A stretch of DNA of 64,000 bases from Ramlibacter monticola (GCF_016722785.1 NZ_JAEQNE010000007.1:294889-358888); one strand, 5' to 3'; counted from the first letter of the stretch, positions 1 through 8,738 are shown. Program-made: numbers and translations. The notes: generated by a model from the sequence alone, not told the origin.

Positions 1-148
1 ACAGCGTGACGCCCCAGGCGACCGCGCGTCTCGCGACTTCCTTGCCAACGGAGGACGTTTCCTCGCGCAGGAGCGAGGCGTAGCCCGCGACGTGCTCCAT
101 CACCAGCTCCGGCTTGGTGATCAGCACCGAGAAGATGGGATGCACCAT
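1..148 (-). CDS. holin-like / YqjE-type inner-membrane protein (partial)
   Basis: The N-terminal 49 codons run off the left edge. The translation begins MVHPIFSVLITKPEL and continues with a helix rich in Glu and Arg, then the start of a hydrophobic stretch (AWGVTL). This resembles the phage-holin-family/YqjE proteins that sit just after a DUF883 gene in many Burkholderiales. The neighbouring DUF883 gene on the same strand ends 17 bases upstream, so the two are probably co-transcribed. The function is inferred from context only; a stress or membrane-associated role is usual for this cluster. Confidence 0.6.
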   Translation of the reverse strand, partial: MVHPIFSVLITKPELVMEHVAGYASLLREETSSVGKEVARRAVAWGVTL

Positions 149-165
149 GGACGGTACGCGCAGCC

Positions 166-438
166 TCAGAACCAGCTGTCCCGCTCTTCGCGGTGGCGCA
201 GCGCGATGATCACGCCGGCGATGGCGGCACCCACCGCGGCGGCGATCAGCGCCGACTTCAGCGGATGCTCGGTGACGTAGCCCGAGCCCCTGCGGGCGTA
301 GTCCCCCATGTACCCGCGCGCCATGGCGGCGCGATCGGACATGCCGGAACGCAGGTCCTTCATCGTGGCGCTGGCCCGGTCGAGGGCGTCGGCCGCCATC
401 TTGCGGGTGCTGTCGAGCGTGGCATGCATATCGTTCAT
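166..438 (-). CDS. DUF883 / YqjD-ElaB-like membrane-anchored protein
   Basis: A 90-residue protein. The N-terminal half is an amphipathic helix rich in Ala, Arg and Asp. It is followed by a Gly/Tyr-rich turn (YVTEHPLKS, about residues 54-62), a single membrane helix at about 63-80, and a charged tail. This is the DUF883 (YqjD/ElaB) layout; E. coli members are C-terminally anchored and associate with ribosomes in stationary phase. It lies directly upstream of the holin-like gene, on the same strand. The family is clear; the role in this organism is inferred. Confidence 0.8.
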   Translation of the reverse strand: MNDMHATLDSTRKMAADALDRASATMKDLRSGMSDRAAMARGYMGDYARRGSGYVTEHPLKSALIAAAVGAAIAGVIIALRHREERDSWF

Positions 439-471
439 GTGGTCCTCTCTTGTGATGGTGGGGGTGCCTGA

Positions 472-636
472 CTAGGGCTTGCGCTTCAGGCTGGCGATGA
501 AGGCGGCGAGCGCGAGGACCACGAAGACGAGGAACAGCAGCTTCGCGATGCTGGCGGCTCCCGCCGCGATGCCGCCAAAACCCAGCACCGCTGCGATCAG
601 CGCGATGACCAGGAAGACGACGGCGTAGTGCAACAC
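472..636 (-). CDS. DUF1328 small membrane protein
   Basis: A 54-residue protein starting with GTG (VLHYAVVFLVIAL). It contains two hydrophobic helices separated by a Gly/Ala turn (GFGGIAAGAASIAK) and ends in Lys-Arg-Lys-Pro. This is the typical DUF1328 (YtjA-like) pattern and length. The GTG is chosen because family members begin with [MV]LHYA. Such genes are often stress-induced and accompany DUF883 genes, as here. Its function is unknown. Confidence 0.8.
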   Translation of the reverse strand: MLHYAVVFLVIALIAAVLGFGGIAAGAASIAKLLFLVFVVLALAAFIASLKRKP

Positions 637-799
637 TGGATAACTCCAAGCAAGCCTTCAACACATGGCACGCAGGCGATTCGTGCCTGCGGCTAGCTTA
701 AGGATACCCGCCGATGCCGAGTTCAGGGGGGGCCGTTTCCGGGTGTCATCGGCGCGTCGGTGCATCTGTAGGAGCGGGCTGACGGCCACTGCGCAGCGC

Positions 800-2182
800 T
801 CAGGCGGCTTCGGCCAGGGGCGCGGGGGCCGCCGCGGTCGCCTTGGGCAGGCTGGCGAGGATGCGCGTGCCCTGGCCCGGTTGCGAGCTCACCGTGAGCC
901 GTCCGCCGGCGGCCTCGACGCGGTGGCGCATGCCGGCCAGGCCGTGCGTGGACGGCTTGGTGCTGCGCACGTCGAAGCCCTTGCCGTCGTCGCGGATCTC
1001 GACCTCGATGTGGCTGCTGTACTCGCGCACGCCGATCTCGACTTGCGCCGCCTCCGCGTACTTGCCGACATTCGTCAGCGATTCCTGCACGATGCGATAG
1101 ACGGTGAGCTGCACGGCCTCGTCGAGCTGCACGGGCTCCAGGTTGCAGGCGATCTCGATCCCCGAACGCTCGGAGAACTCGCGCGCCAGGATTTCCAGCG
1201 CCGCGGTGAGCCCCAGGTTCGCCAGCGACGAGGGACGCAGGTCTTCGATGATCCGGCGCTTGAGGGCGATGCCGCTGTTGAGCGTTTCGGTGAGGTGCTG
1301 CAGCCGCTGGTTCAGCTCCGGGGACTGCGCTCCGATCTTGGACTTGAGCCGGGCGACGTCCAGCTTGGCGGCCGTGAGCAGGGCGCCGAGTTCGTCGTGC
1401 AGTTCGCGCGCGAGGTGGCCGCGCTCTTCCTCGCGCACCTGCTGCAGGTGCGTGGCCAGCTGCGCCAGCGAGGCGGTGCGCTCGCGCACCTGCGACTCCA
1501 GCAGGTCGCGCTCCTGCTGCAGGGCGGCCTGCTGCTGTTCGCCCGCGAGCTTCAGGCGCGTGGTCTGCCGCAGGTACAGGGCGAAGGCCAGGAGGGCGGC
1601 CGTGGAGCCGATGGCAATGCCGGCGCGCGCGAAACGCAGGCTCTGTTCCACGCGGTCCTGGGCGGCGGCCATGCCGGCGCTCGCGCTTTCGATCAGGCGC
1701 GCCGCCTGGGCGCGGATGGCATCCATGTGCTCCTTGCCGACGTCCGTCAGCAGCACGGATTTCCAGGCGTCCTCGTTGCCCTGCTTGCGCATGCGCACCG
1801 ACAGGTCCATCTCGGCCAGCTTGCGCTGCACGTTCAGCGTCATCGCGTTGAGCGTGCCCGCTTCCGGCGTGTTGGGGAGATAGACGTTGCGCAGCCGGTC
1901 CAGTTGCTGGCCGATCTCCGCGACGGCGGCGTTGTACGGCTCGAGATAGCGCGGGTCGCCGGTCAGCAGGTAGCCGCGCGAGCCGGTCTCGGCGTCGAGC
2001 ATGTGCTGCAGCAGGCGGTTCACGGCGTTGCGCGTGCGCGTGTACTGCTCGATGCGATCGAGTGCATCGGTGGACTCGCTGTAGCCCGCCTCGTTGATAC
2101 CGATGAGCACCAGCGCGGCGAGCACGGCGAGCACCAGACTGATGGCGCCGCGGCTGAGGCGGAAAGATGCGAGCAGTTTCAC
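800..2182 (-). CDS. CHASE3-domain sensor histidine kinase (HisKA_3 type)
   Basis: A 460-residue inner-membrane kinase. A first membrane helix is at about 13-32. A periplasmic CHASE3 domain covers about 37-180 and contains DAETGSRGYLLTGD at 63-76. The second helix is at about 186-206, followed by a coiled coil. The HisKA_3 phosphoacceptor motif is ELHDELGAL with His262, and the HATPase domain carries the glycine box DDGKGFD. This architecture pairs with NarL/FixJ regulators, and a divergent regulator gene of that type starts 111 bases away, so they are probably partners. The signal sensed is unknown. The C-terminal tail is Ala/Pro-rich. Confidence 0.92.
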   Translation of the reverse strand: MKLLASFRLSRGAISLVLAVLAALVLIGINEAGYSESTDALDRIEQYTRTRNAVNRLLQHMLDAETGSRGYLLTGDPRYLEPYNAAVAEIGQQLDRLRNVYLPNTPEAGTLNAMTLNVQRKLAEMDLSVRMRKQGNEDAWKSVLLTDVGKEHMDAIRAQAARLIESASAGMAAAQDRVEQSLRFARAGIAIGSTAALLAFALYLRQTTRLKLAGEQQQAALQQERDLLESQVRERTASLAQLATHLQQVREEERGHLARELHDELGALLTAAKLDVARLKSKIGAQSPELNQRLQHLTETLNSGIALKRRIIEDLRPSSLANLGLTAALEILAREFSERSGIEIACNLEPVQLDEAVQLTVYRIVQESLTNVGKYAEAAQVEIGVREYSSHIEVEIRDDGKGFDVRSTKPSTHGLAGMRHRVEAAGGRLTVSSQPGQGTRILASLPKATAAAPAPLAEAA

Positions 2183-2293
2183 CCTAAAGACTCAGCGATG
2201 TGCATAAAATCCGCGCACGTCATGACTCAAGGGTAGGCCATTTCCATCCGGAAGTGGGGCACAATGAATCGCGCTTGACGTGGAAGGTGAAGC

Positions 2294-2926
2294 ATGATCA
2301 AAGTGGGCATTGTGGACGACCATGCCATCGTGCGGTCGGGCCTCAAACAGTTCTTCTCCGAACAGGTTGACCTGCGCGTCGTTGGTGAAGCCGCAAGCGG
2401 GCGCGAGGCCATCGACCTCGTGCGCACGACCGAAATGGACGTCCTCGTCATGGACCTGTCCATGCCGGGGCAAAGCGGAATCGATGCGCTCGGAATGATC
2501 CGTGCGAAAGCACCCGACGTCGGCATCCTGATCCTCTCGGGTTACCCCGAAGAGCACTACGCGATGAACCTGATTCGCCAGGGCGCGAGCGGCTACCTGA
2601 ACAAGGAATGCGAGCCGATGGAGATCGTCAACGCGATCCGCACCATCGCGCTCGGCCGGCGCTACATCTCCCCGGCGGTGGCGGAACTGCTGGCGCAGCA
2701 GCTCAATCGGAAGGAAGGCGGCGCACCGCACGAGCAGCTCTCCGAGCGCGAATTCCAGGTCTTCCTCAAGCTCGCGAAGGGAGAGACGGCCGGGGACATC
2801 GCCAAGGCCCTGTCGCTTTCGGTGAAGACGGTCAGCACCTACCGCACGCGCCTGATGGAGAAGATGAACCTCTCCTCCAACAGCGACCTGACCTACTACG
2901 CGCTGAAGAACAAGCTGATCGACTGA
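2294..2926 (+). CDS. LuxR/NarL-family response regulator
   Basis: A 210-residue two-domain regulator. The receiver domain covers about 1-120, with acidic pocket Asp8-Asp9, phosphoacceptor Asp54 (VLVMDLSMPG) and the conserved Lys at about 104. The C-terminal LuxR helix-turn-helix includes LSEREFQVFLKLAKGE and IAKALSLSVKTVSTYRTR. It resembles the UvrY/GacA and NarL group. It is transcribed away from the CHASE3 kinase gene and is very probably its cognate output. An SD-like GGAAGGTG precedes the ATG. Targets are not deducible from the sequence. Confidence 0.93.
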   Translation: MIKVGIVDDHAIVRSGLKQFFSEQVDLRVVGEAASGREAIDLVRTTEMDVLVMDLSMPGQSGIDALGMIRAKAPDVGILILSGYPEEHYAMNLIRQGASGYLNKECEPMEIVNAIRTIALGRRYISPAVAELLAQQLNRKEGGAPHEQLSEREFQVFLKLAKGETAGDIAKALSLSVKTVSTYRTRLMEKMNLSSNSDLTYYALKNKLID

Positions 2927-2939
2927 AGCGCGCGGCGCC

Positions 2940-3323
2940 TCAGCCCGGGGCCTGCCCGCCCATGGCGAGGCAGAACTCCACCAGCGCATCGATCTCGTTC
3001 GACTTGTCGAACACCGCGTCGGCGCCCAGTTGCGCGCAGCGCCTGCGCACGTCGGACGTCGCGTAGTTGCTCAGAACCACGACCCTCTGGTCGCGGTCGC
3101 GCTGGTGGCAGGCCTCGAGCACGCCGAGGCCGCTGCCTTGCTTGAGGAACAGGTCCACGATCAGCAGGTGCCAGCCGCCGCGGTGTGCCGAGAGCCAGGC
3201 TTTCGCCTCGTTCTCGGTTTCCGCCCAACCGAGCGTCCTCACCCCAGCCAGTTCCTGCAGCGCCTCGACGAGGTTGGCGCGGATGGTCGCGTTGTCTTCG
3301 ACGATGTACGTTCCGAGTTCCAC
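2940..3323 (-). CDS. single-domain response regulator (receiver only)
   Basis: A 127-residue CheY-like protein with no output domain. It has the acidic pair Glu9-Asp10, phosphoacceptor Asp57 in LLIVDLFLKQGSG, a Ser in VVVLSNYA and a conserved Lys in FDKSNE. It converges on the NarL-type regulator gene with a 13-base gap. A stand-alone receiver next to a kinase/regulator pair may act as a phosphate sink or relay for the same kinase. That link is an inference from proximity. Confidence 0.85.
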   Translation of the reverse strand: MELGTYIVEDNATIRANLVEALQELAGVRTLGWAETENEAKAWLSAHRGGWHLLIVDLFLKQGSGLGVLEACHQRDRDQRVVVLSNYATSDVRRRCAQLGADAVFDKSNEIDALVEFCLAMGGQAPG

Positions 3324-3501
3324 TATTCGCGCTGCAACAGGCCCCGGGAGGGGGCCCGTTTCCTTCTGCGAAGAAGGGGCGGATTGTGCCAGCGGGCCCG
3401 GGGCGCGAGGGTAGGAGGCCTCCTACGGCGCCGGATGCAGCCGGGATGACGCGGTGCGCGGCAGCAGGCCGACTGACGCGCTGGCGCGGGCCTGGAACAC
3501 T

Positions 3502-3663
3502 ATGCTTTCCATGAAGCTGTTCCTCCAATCCGCGATCGTCTTCTTCGGCACGCTGCTCGCTGCAGCGCTCGTGGCGCTGGGTGCGCCTGGCAACGCCGAA
3601 GTGGAGATGGCGTCCCAGGGCTCCTCCGCGACCGTCGTCGCCCTGCTCGGCCTCGAAGAGTGA
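3502..3663 (+). CDS. small putative secreted or membrane peptide
   Basis: A 53-codon reading frame with a hydrophobic N-terminal helix (KLFLQSAIVFFGTLLAAALVAL). A short acidic/polar tail ends in LLGLEE. ATGs at 3502 and 3511 are both possible; no strong SD is visible. It converges on moeB, leaving 3 bases. The composition fits a signal-anchor peptide, but no family was recognised and it may not be expressed. Confidence 0.4.
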   Translation: MLSMKLFLQSAIVFFGTLLAAALVALGAPGNAEVEMASQGSSATVVALLGLEE

Positions 3664-3666
3664 GGC

Positions 3667-4425
3667 TCAGGCGGCGCGCCGCGTGCCGCACACGCGGCAG
3701 GCGGCGTCCCGCCGCAAGCGCATTTCCGTCCATTCCATGCTGCGGCCGTCCAGCATCTGCAGGCGCCCCGCGAGCGACGTGCCGACGCCGGCCAGCAGGC
3801 GCAGGGCTTCGGAGGCCTGCATCGCGCCGATGATGCCCACCAGCGGCGCGAACACGCCCATGGTGGCGCAGCGCGTCTCCTCGAACTCCTGGTCGGGCGG
3901 GAACACGCAGGCGTAGCAGGGGCTGTCGGGCCGGCGCGGATCGAACACGCTCACCTGGCCGTCCATGCGGATCGCCGCGCCCGACACCAGAGGCTTGCCG
4001 TGCTCGACGCAGGCGCGGTTGATCGCCTGGCGGGTCGCGAAGTTGTCGCAGCAGTCGATCACGACGTCGGCCTGGGGTACCAGTTCGGCCAGGGCCTGGG
4101 CGTCGGCCTTCATCACGAGCGGGCGCACGAGCACCTCCGGGTTGATCGCGGCGATGGCCTCGCGGATCGATTCGGCCTTGGGCCGGCCGATGCGCTCCAG
4201 GTTGTGCGCGATCTGCCGCTGCAGGTTGGTGAGGTCCACCGCGTCGTGGTCGACGACCGTGATCGTGCCGACACCGGCGGTGCCGAGATACAGGGCCACG
4301 GGCGAGCCGAGGCCCCCCGCGCCGACGACGAGCGCATGCGACGCGAGGAAGCGCTCCTGGCCTTCCACGCCCACTTCATCGAGGAGGATGTGGCGGGAGT
4401 AGCGCAGGAGCTGGTCGTCGGTCAT
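3667..4425 (-). CDS. moeB: molybdopterin-synthase adenylyltransferase / ThiF-HesA family
   Basis: A 252-residue E1-like enzyme that adenylates the C-terminal glycine of a small sulfur carrier (MoaD or ThiS). The N-terminus LLRYSRHILLDEVG, the nucleotide loop VVGAGGLGSP, the TNLQRQI region and DCCDNFATR are all MoeB/ThiF signatures. Two zinc CxxC pairs are present (CYAC and CRVC near the end). Length matches E. coli MoeB and there is no rhodanese extension. A MoeB role would support molybdenum cofactor for the formate dehydrogenase encoded downstream, but a ThiF role cannot be excluded. Confidence 0.85.
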   Translation of the reverse strand: MTDDQLLRYSRHILLDEVGVEGQERFLASHALVVGAGGLGSPVALYLGTAGVGTITVVDHDAVDLTNLQRQIAHNLERIGRPKAESIREAIAAINPEVLVRPLVMKADAQALAELVPQADVVIDCCDNFATRQAINRACVEHGKPLVSGAAIRMDGQVSVFDPRRPDSPCYACVFPPDQEFEETRCATMGVFAPLVGIIGAMQASEALRLLAGVGTSLAGRLQMLDGRSMEWTEMRLRRDAACRVCGTRRAA

Positions 4426-4491
4426 GCGCGCATTGTGCCCACACCGCGGGCGCCACTTTCCGGCCGGCGCGGCCGGCGGGCGCCTTCCTCC

Positions 4492-5361
4492 TTACTGCGG
4501 CAGCCGTCCCAGCGAATAGATCACCTTCATGACCGGGCTCGGCTCCCCCAGCCCGGCGAACCAGCGCATGTAGATCTCGGGCAGCGCGGGGCTGGCGAAG
4601 ACCTGCGCCAGGCCGGTGTCGACGGCCTGCTGCATCGCCCAGTCGCCGCGCGGCAGGGCGATGGCATAGGGTTCGTAGGAGAGCGCATCGGCCAGCAAGG
4701 CCGTCTTGCTGGGGTCCTTCGCCCTGGCCACCAGGCCCAGCAGCAGCACGCGGTCGCTGGCGAGGGCGTCGATGGCGCCGGACTCCAGCTGCGCCAGGCC
4801 TTCCTCCCGCGACTGCAGCGGCACCGTCGTCGCCGAGACGGACATGCCCTTCAGGGCCTCGGCCAGCGCGGCTTCGTTGGTGGTGCCGCGCAGGACCCCG
4901 ATCTTCTTGCCCATGAGCGCGATCAGCGAATACCCGGGCGTGGTCGTGAGCACCAGCAGGCCGGTGCCGTCCACGAAGATCAGGGAGGAAAAGCCGACCT
5001 CCTTCTTGCGCCCGAGCGTCACGGTGCTCGCGCCGCATTCCATGTCCGCCTGGCCGCTGGCGATCGCGGTGAAGCGCGTCTGCACTGTCACGGGCACCCA
5101 CTGCACCTTCAGCGGCCCCACGCCCAACTGCTTCTCGATGCTGGCGATGACGGCGCGGCACAGGTCCACCGTGTAGCCGGCCGGCTTCTTTTCGGCGTCC
5201 TCGAAGGAGAACGGGAGGGCATCGGGCCGGTAGGCCACCGCGATCGTGCGGGTCGCCTGGATCTTCTTCAGGCGGCCCTCCAGCGGCGGCGTGCCGCCCT
5301 GGGCGAAGGTGAGGGAGGGCGCCAGGCACAGCGCCGCGAGAAGGAGGTTCAGGCGTCTCAT
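4492..5361 (-). CDS. family 3 extracellular solute-binding protein (amino-acid ABC transporter type)
   Basis: A 289-residue periplasmic protein with a clear signal peptide (RLNLLLAALCLAPSLTFAQG). SBP_bac_3 hallmarks are visible: TIAVAYRPDALPFSF near the N-terminus, GYTVDLCRAVIASIEKQ, and the CGASTVTLGRKKEVGFS segment typical of glutamate/aspartate binders. No permease or ATPase genes adjoin it, so it probably works with a transporter encoded elsewhere. The substrate is inferred as an amino acid. Confidence 0.85.
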   Translation of the reverse strand: MRRLNLLLAALCLAPSLTFAQGGTPPLEGRLKKIQATRTIAVAYRPDALPFSFEDAEKKPAGYTVDLCRAVIASIEKQLGVGPLKVQWVPVTVQTRFTAIASGQADMECGASTVTLGRKKEVGFSSLIFVDGTGLLVLTTTPGYSLIALMGKKIGVLRGTTNEAALAEALKGMSVSATTVPLQSREEGLAQLESGAIDALASDRVLLLGLVARAKDPSKTALLADALSYEPYAIALPRGDWAMQQAVDTGLAQVFASPALPEIYMRWFAGLGEPSPVMKVIYSLGRLPQ

Positions 5362-5442
5362 GGCGCGACTGTCGGGCGTCGGCGGCCTGGATCGGTATTG
5401 GACGATGGTCCCATCCCCCGGCCGATCCGTTTCGGACCTGCC

Positions 5443-5472
5443 AAAGAAAAAGCCAGCCCGAAGGCTGGCTTT
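5443..5472 (-). terminator. rho-independent terminator of ctpA
   Basis: A perfect 10-bp stem (AAAGCCAGCC / GGCTGGCTTT) with a CGAA loop. On the reverse strand it is followed by TTTTCTTT. It lies 24 bases past the ctpA stop, in the direction of that gene. Confidence 0.85.
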
Positions 5473-5495
5473 CTGCAGTCAGAGCCGAAGAAGGA

Positions 5496-6938
5496 TCAGT
5501 TCTCCTTCTTCTCTTCCTTGTTCTCCACGACCTGCGTCTTGGAGACCACCACCGGCCGGCCCTTCAGCTGGTTGAGGGCCTGCACGAGCTGGAAGTCCTT
5601 GTCGCTGCCGAATTCCGGCGCCGTCTTGCGGTCGGCGGGACCCTTCTTGGCCTCTTCCTCGGCGCGCTTGCGGGCTTCCTCGCGGACCTTCTCGCGCTGC
5701 GGATCCTTGTTTTCGGCGCCCTGGCCGGAATTCAGGTGCTTGTCGAGATCGGCTTCCCGCGTGCGCAGCACGGAGAAGATGTTGCCCTCTTCGGTCTCGT
5801 CCACCATGACGTCCGGGACGATGCCCTTGGCCTGGATCGAACGGCCGCTCGGCGTGTAGTAGCGCGCGGTGGTCAGCTTCAGGCCCGTGTCGGGACCCAG
5901 CGGACGCACCGTCTGCACGGAACCCTTGCCGAAGGTCTGGCTGCCCAGGATGGCACCGCGGTGGTGGTCCTGGAGGGCGCCGGCGACGATCTCGGAGGCG
6001 GAGGCGGAGCCTTCGTTCACCAGCACCACCAGCGGCACGCTCTTGAGCTGCTGCGGCACGCGGCGCAGCGGGTCCGCACCGGCGCGGCGCTGGTAGAACT
6101 CCGGCGCGGCCTTGTAGACGAACTTGCTCTCGGCCAGCTGGCCGTTGGTGGACACCACCGTCACGTTCTCGGGCAGGAAGGCCGCCGAGATCGCGACCGC
6201 GGAATCGAGCAGGCCGCCCGGGTCGTTGCGCAGGTCCAGCACCATGCCCTTGAGGTTGGGCTCGGCCTTGTACAGCTCTTCCACCTTGCGCACGAAGTCG
6301 TCGACGGTGCGCTCCTGGAACTGGGACAGGCGGATCCAGCCGTAGCCCGGCTCGACGATCTTGCCCTTCACGGACTGGGTCTTGATCTCCTCGCGGGTGA
6401 TCGTCACCGGGAAGGTGCGATTCTCGTCCTTGCGGTAGATCGTGAGCATCACCTTGGTGTTCGGCTCGCCGCGCATGCGCTTGACGGCCTCGGCCAGCGA
6501 CAGGCCCTTGACGGCGGTGTCGTCGATCTTGGTGATCAGGTCGCCGGTCTTCAGGCCGGCGCGGAAGGCGGGCGAGCCCTCGATCGGGGAGACCACCTTC
6601 ACCAGGCCGTCTTCCTGCGAGATCTCGATGCCCACGCCGACGAAGCGGCCGGACGTGCCTTCCCGGAATTCCTTGAAGGACTTCTTGTCGAAGTACTGCG
6701 AATGCGGGTCGAGGCTGGACACCATGCCGGAAATGGCATCGGTGATCAGCTTCTTCTCGTCGACGGGCTCGACGTAGTCCGTCTTGATCATGCTGAAGAC
6801 TGCAGCAAGCTGTTGCAGTTCCTCCAGCGGCAGCGGCGCGAGTGAGCCACGGGCAACGGTCTGCAGCGAGACCGTGGTGAGCGCTCCGGCGAGGGCGCCT
6901 GCGGTGATCCAGCCGGCGGTCTTGAGTTTGTGGCTCAT
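5496..6938 (-). CDS. ctpA: carboxyl-terminal processing protease (S41 family)
   Basis: A 480-residue secreted or periplasm-facing serine protease with an N-terminal hydrophobic signal/anchor. The TSP N-terminal region includes SSLDPHSQYFD. A PDZ domain follows at about residues 95-175, with GRFVGVGIEI and GSPAFRAGLKTGD. The catalytic core has the Ser in NEGSASASEIVAGAL and the Lys in GSQTFGKGSVQT, a Ser-Lys dyad as in CtpA/Prc. The tail is a charged Lys/Glu-rich segment. The ATG at 6938 is preferred over one 36 bases upstream because MSHKL begins the family-like signal. It trims C-termini of envelope proteins. Confidence 0.93.
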   Translation of the reverse strand: MSHKLKTAGWITAGALAGALTTVSLQTVARGSLAPLPLEELQQLAAVFSMIKTDYVEPVDEKKLITDAISGMVSSLDPHSQYFDKKSFKEFREGTSGRFVGVGIEISQEDGLVKVVSPIEGSPAFRAGLKTGDLITKIDDTAVKGLSLAEAVKRMRGEPNTKVMLTIYRKDENRTFPVTITREEIKTQSVKGKIVEPGYGWIRLSQFQERTVDDFVRKVEELYKAEPNLKGMVLDLRNDPGGLLDSAVAISAAFLPENVTVVSTNGQLAESKFVYKAAPEFYQRRAGADPLRRVPQQLKSVPLVVLVNEGSASASEIVAGALQDHHRGAILGSQTFGKGSVQTVRPLGPDTGLKLTTARYYTPSGRSIQAKGIVPDVMVDETEEGNIFSVLRTREADLDKHLNSGQGAENKDPQREKVREEARKRAEEEAKKGPADRKTAPEFGSDKDFQLVQALNQLKGRPVVVSKTQVVENKEEKKEN

Positions 6939-7110
6939 GGGTCGGTCTTCAGTCCTCTCGACTTCAATATACACCTGAGAAACCTCTCAGATGCGCACCC
7001 TCTATCAGGGGTTCCCGCAGGGCCTCCGCGTCGTGTGAAAAAAACGAGCATTGGGGCAGGAGCGTCCTACAGGCCCATTCAAGACCCGTGCCGGCTCGCA
7101 AAAAGCAGGC

Positions 7111-7857
7111 TCAGGCGGCGCGGCCCTGGGCGGCCACGGCCGCGGCAGCCTTCGCGGCCGCCTCGGCGTCTCCCAGATAGTAGTGGCGGATGGGCTTCAG
7201 GTGCGTGTCCAACTCGTAAACAAGGGGAATCCCGTTCGGGATGTTGAGACCCACGATCTCGTTATCGGAAATGTCGTCCAGGTACTTGACCAGGGCGCGC
7301 ATGGAATTGCCGTGGGCGGCCACCAGCACGCGCTTGCCCGCGCGGATCGCGGGCGCCATGGACTCGTTCCAGAACGGCAGCACGCGCGCCACCGTGTCCT
7401 TGAGGCATTCCGTGCGGGGGAAATCCTCGCTCTTCACCTTCTCGTAGCGACGGTCGGCCCGCTCCCAGCGCGGATCGTCGTCACCCAGCGCCGGCGGCGG
7501 CGTGTCGTAGCTGCGGCGCCAGACCAGCACCTGCTCGTCGCCGAACTTCTTCGCCGTCTCTGCCTTGTTCAGGCCCTGCAATGCACCATAGTGGCGCTCG
7601 TTGAGGCGCCAGGAATGGGCGACGGGCAGCCAGGTGCGGTCCATTTCGTCCAGGACGTGCCACAGCGTACGGGTGGCGCGCTTCAGGACGCTCGTGTAGC
7701 ACAGGTCGAAGTCGTAGCCCTCGGCCTTCAGCAGGCGGCCGGCCTGCACGGCCTGCTCCAGGCCCAGCGGCGTCAGGTCGACGTCGGTCCAGCCGGTGAA
7801 TCGGTTTTCCAGGTTCCAGGTGGATTCGCCGTGGCGGATCAGGACGAGCTTGTGCAT
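7111..7857 (-). CDS. gpmA: 2,3-bisphosphoglycerate-dependent phosphoglycerate mutase
   Basis: A 248-residue cytosolic glycolytic enzyme interconverting 3- and 2-phosphoglycerate. The start MHKLVLIRHGESTWN contains the phosphohistidine motif RHGES. FTGWTDVDLTPLG, SWRLNERHYGALQGLNK and VLVAAHGNSMRALV (second catalytic His) are all dPGM signatures. Length matches the E. coli enzyme. The C-terminus carries an Ala-rich tail (AEAAAKAAAAVAAQGRAA). It is divergent from the rhodanese gene, with 93 bases between starts. Confidence 0.96.
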   Translation of the reverse strand: MHKLVLIRHGESTWNLENRFTGWTDVDLTPLGLEQAVQAGRLLKAEGYDFDLCYTSVLKRATRTLWHVLDEMDRTWLPVAHSWRLNERHYGALQGLNKAETAKKFGDEQVLVWRRSYDTPPPALGDDDPRWERADRRYEKVKSEDFPRTECLKDTVARVLPFWNESMAPAIRAGKRVLVAAHGNSMRALVKYLDDISDNEIVGLNIPNGIPLVYELDTHLKPIRHYYLGDAEAAAKAAAAVAAQGRAA

Positions 7858-7950
7858 GGCAAGGGCGGTCGGAGGTTGGGGGAAACCCGACATTCTAGAA
7901 TCCCGGGTTGGCCGGGAATCGCCCGGCGCAGAACAAGGAAAGAGCTGCGA

Positions 7951-8367
7951 ATGGACGTCCTGCCGTTTTTCACCCACAACTGGGCGCTCGTGCTGATCGC
8001 CATCGTCTCGGGCACGCTGCTGCTGTGGCCCGGGCTTGCCGCCACCGCCGCCGGGGGCATCACCCCCGACAGCGCGGTGCAGCTGATAAACCGCGAGAAG
8101 GCGATCGTCGTCGACGTCAGCGAGGCCGACGAATTCGCCTCCGGGCACATCAAGGGCGCGCGCAACGTGCCCGTGAACGAGCTGGAAACCCGCCTGCCCG
8201 AGGTGGCGAAGAACAAGACCGTGCCGCTGATCCTGGTCTGCCCCAGCGGCGCCCGGTCCAAGCGCGCCCTCGGCACGGCGAAAACCCTGGGCTACGACAA
8301 GGCTGTCGTGCTGGGCGGCGGGCTGAAGGCCTGGAGGGACGCTAACCTTCCGCTGGAAAAAGCCTGA
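7951..8367 (+). CDS. membrane-anchored rhodanese-like sulfurtransferase
   Basis: A 138-residue protein with one N-terminal membrane helix (WALVLIAIVSGTLLLWPGLAA) followed by a single rhodanese domain. The active-site loop is VCPSGARSKRA, with the catalytic Cys first in the loop. GHIKGARNVPVNEL is the typical upstream motif. It begins a likely operon with grxC (20-base gap). This rhodanese-grxC-secB-gpsA order is common in Burkholderiales. The sulfur acceptor is unknown. Confidence 0.9.
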   Translation: MDVLPFFTHNWALVLIAIVSGTLLLWPGLAATAAGGITPDSAVQLINREKAIVVDVSEADEFASGHIKGARNVPVNELETRLPEVAKNKTVPLILVCPSGARSKRALGTAKTLGYDKAVVLGGGLKAWRDANLPLEKA

Positions 8368-8387
8368 CCCATCCCCAAGTAACAAAG

Positions 8388-8654
8388 ATGCAGCCTGTCA
8401 AGATGTACACCACGGCCGTTTGCCCCTACTGCATTCGCGCCAAGCAGATCCTGAAGTCCAGGGGCGTCGAGCAGATCGAGGAGATCCGCATCGACATGAA
8501 GCCGGACGAGCGCAGCAGGATGATGGAGATCACCGGCCGCCGCACCGTGCCGCAGATCTTCATCGGCGAAACCCACGTCGGGGGATGCGACGACCTGATC
8601 GCGCTCGACGGGCGGGGCGGCCTCGTGCCCTTGCTCAAGGGCGTGGCGGCCTGA
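8388..8654 (+). CDS. grxC: glutaredoxin 3
   Basis: An 88-residue glutaredoxin with the dithiol active site CPYC at residues 12-15. It has the cis-Pro loop RRTVPQIFIGETHVGGCDDL, which binds glutathione. It uses glutathione to reduce disulfides and glutathionylated proteins in the cytosol. Length and motifs match GrxC. It follows the rhodanese gene closely, and a terminator-like hairpin sits 54 bases after its stop. Confidence 0.95.
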   Translation: MQPVKMYTTAVCPYCIRAKQILKSRGVEQIEEIRIDMKPDERSRMMEITGRRTVPQIFIGETHVGGCDDLIALDGRGGLVPLLKGVAA

Positions 8655-8708
8655 TTTTTTCGGGATCGCCCGCCGGCCTGAGATAATGGCCGGCTGACGC
8701 AGTATTGC

Positions 8709-8738
8709 GCCCGCCAGGAGCGTTCCGGCGGGCTTTTT
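8709..8738 (+). terminator. rho-independent terminator after grxC
   Basis: A GCCCGCC / GGCGGGC stem with an 11-base loop is followed directly by TTTTT. It lies between grxC and secB, so it probably ends the rhodanese-grxC transcript or attenuates read-through into secB. Confidence 0.75.

Noticed and set aside
665..2236. A 523-codon open frame on the + strand opposite the histidine kinase
   Set aside because: Shadow of high-GC coding DNA; Arg/Gly-rich composition with no domain, while the opposite strand encodes a complete kinase.
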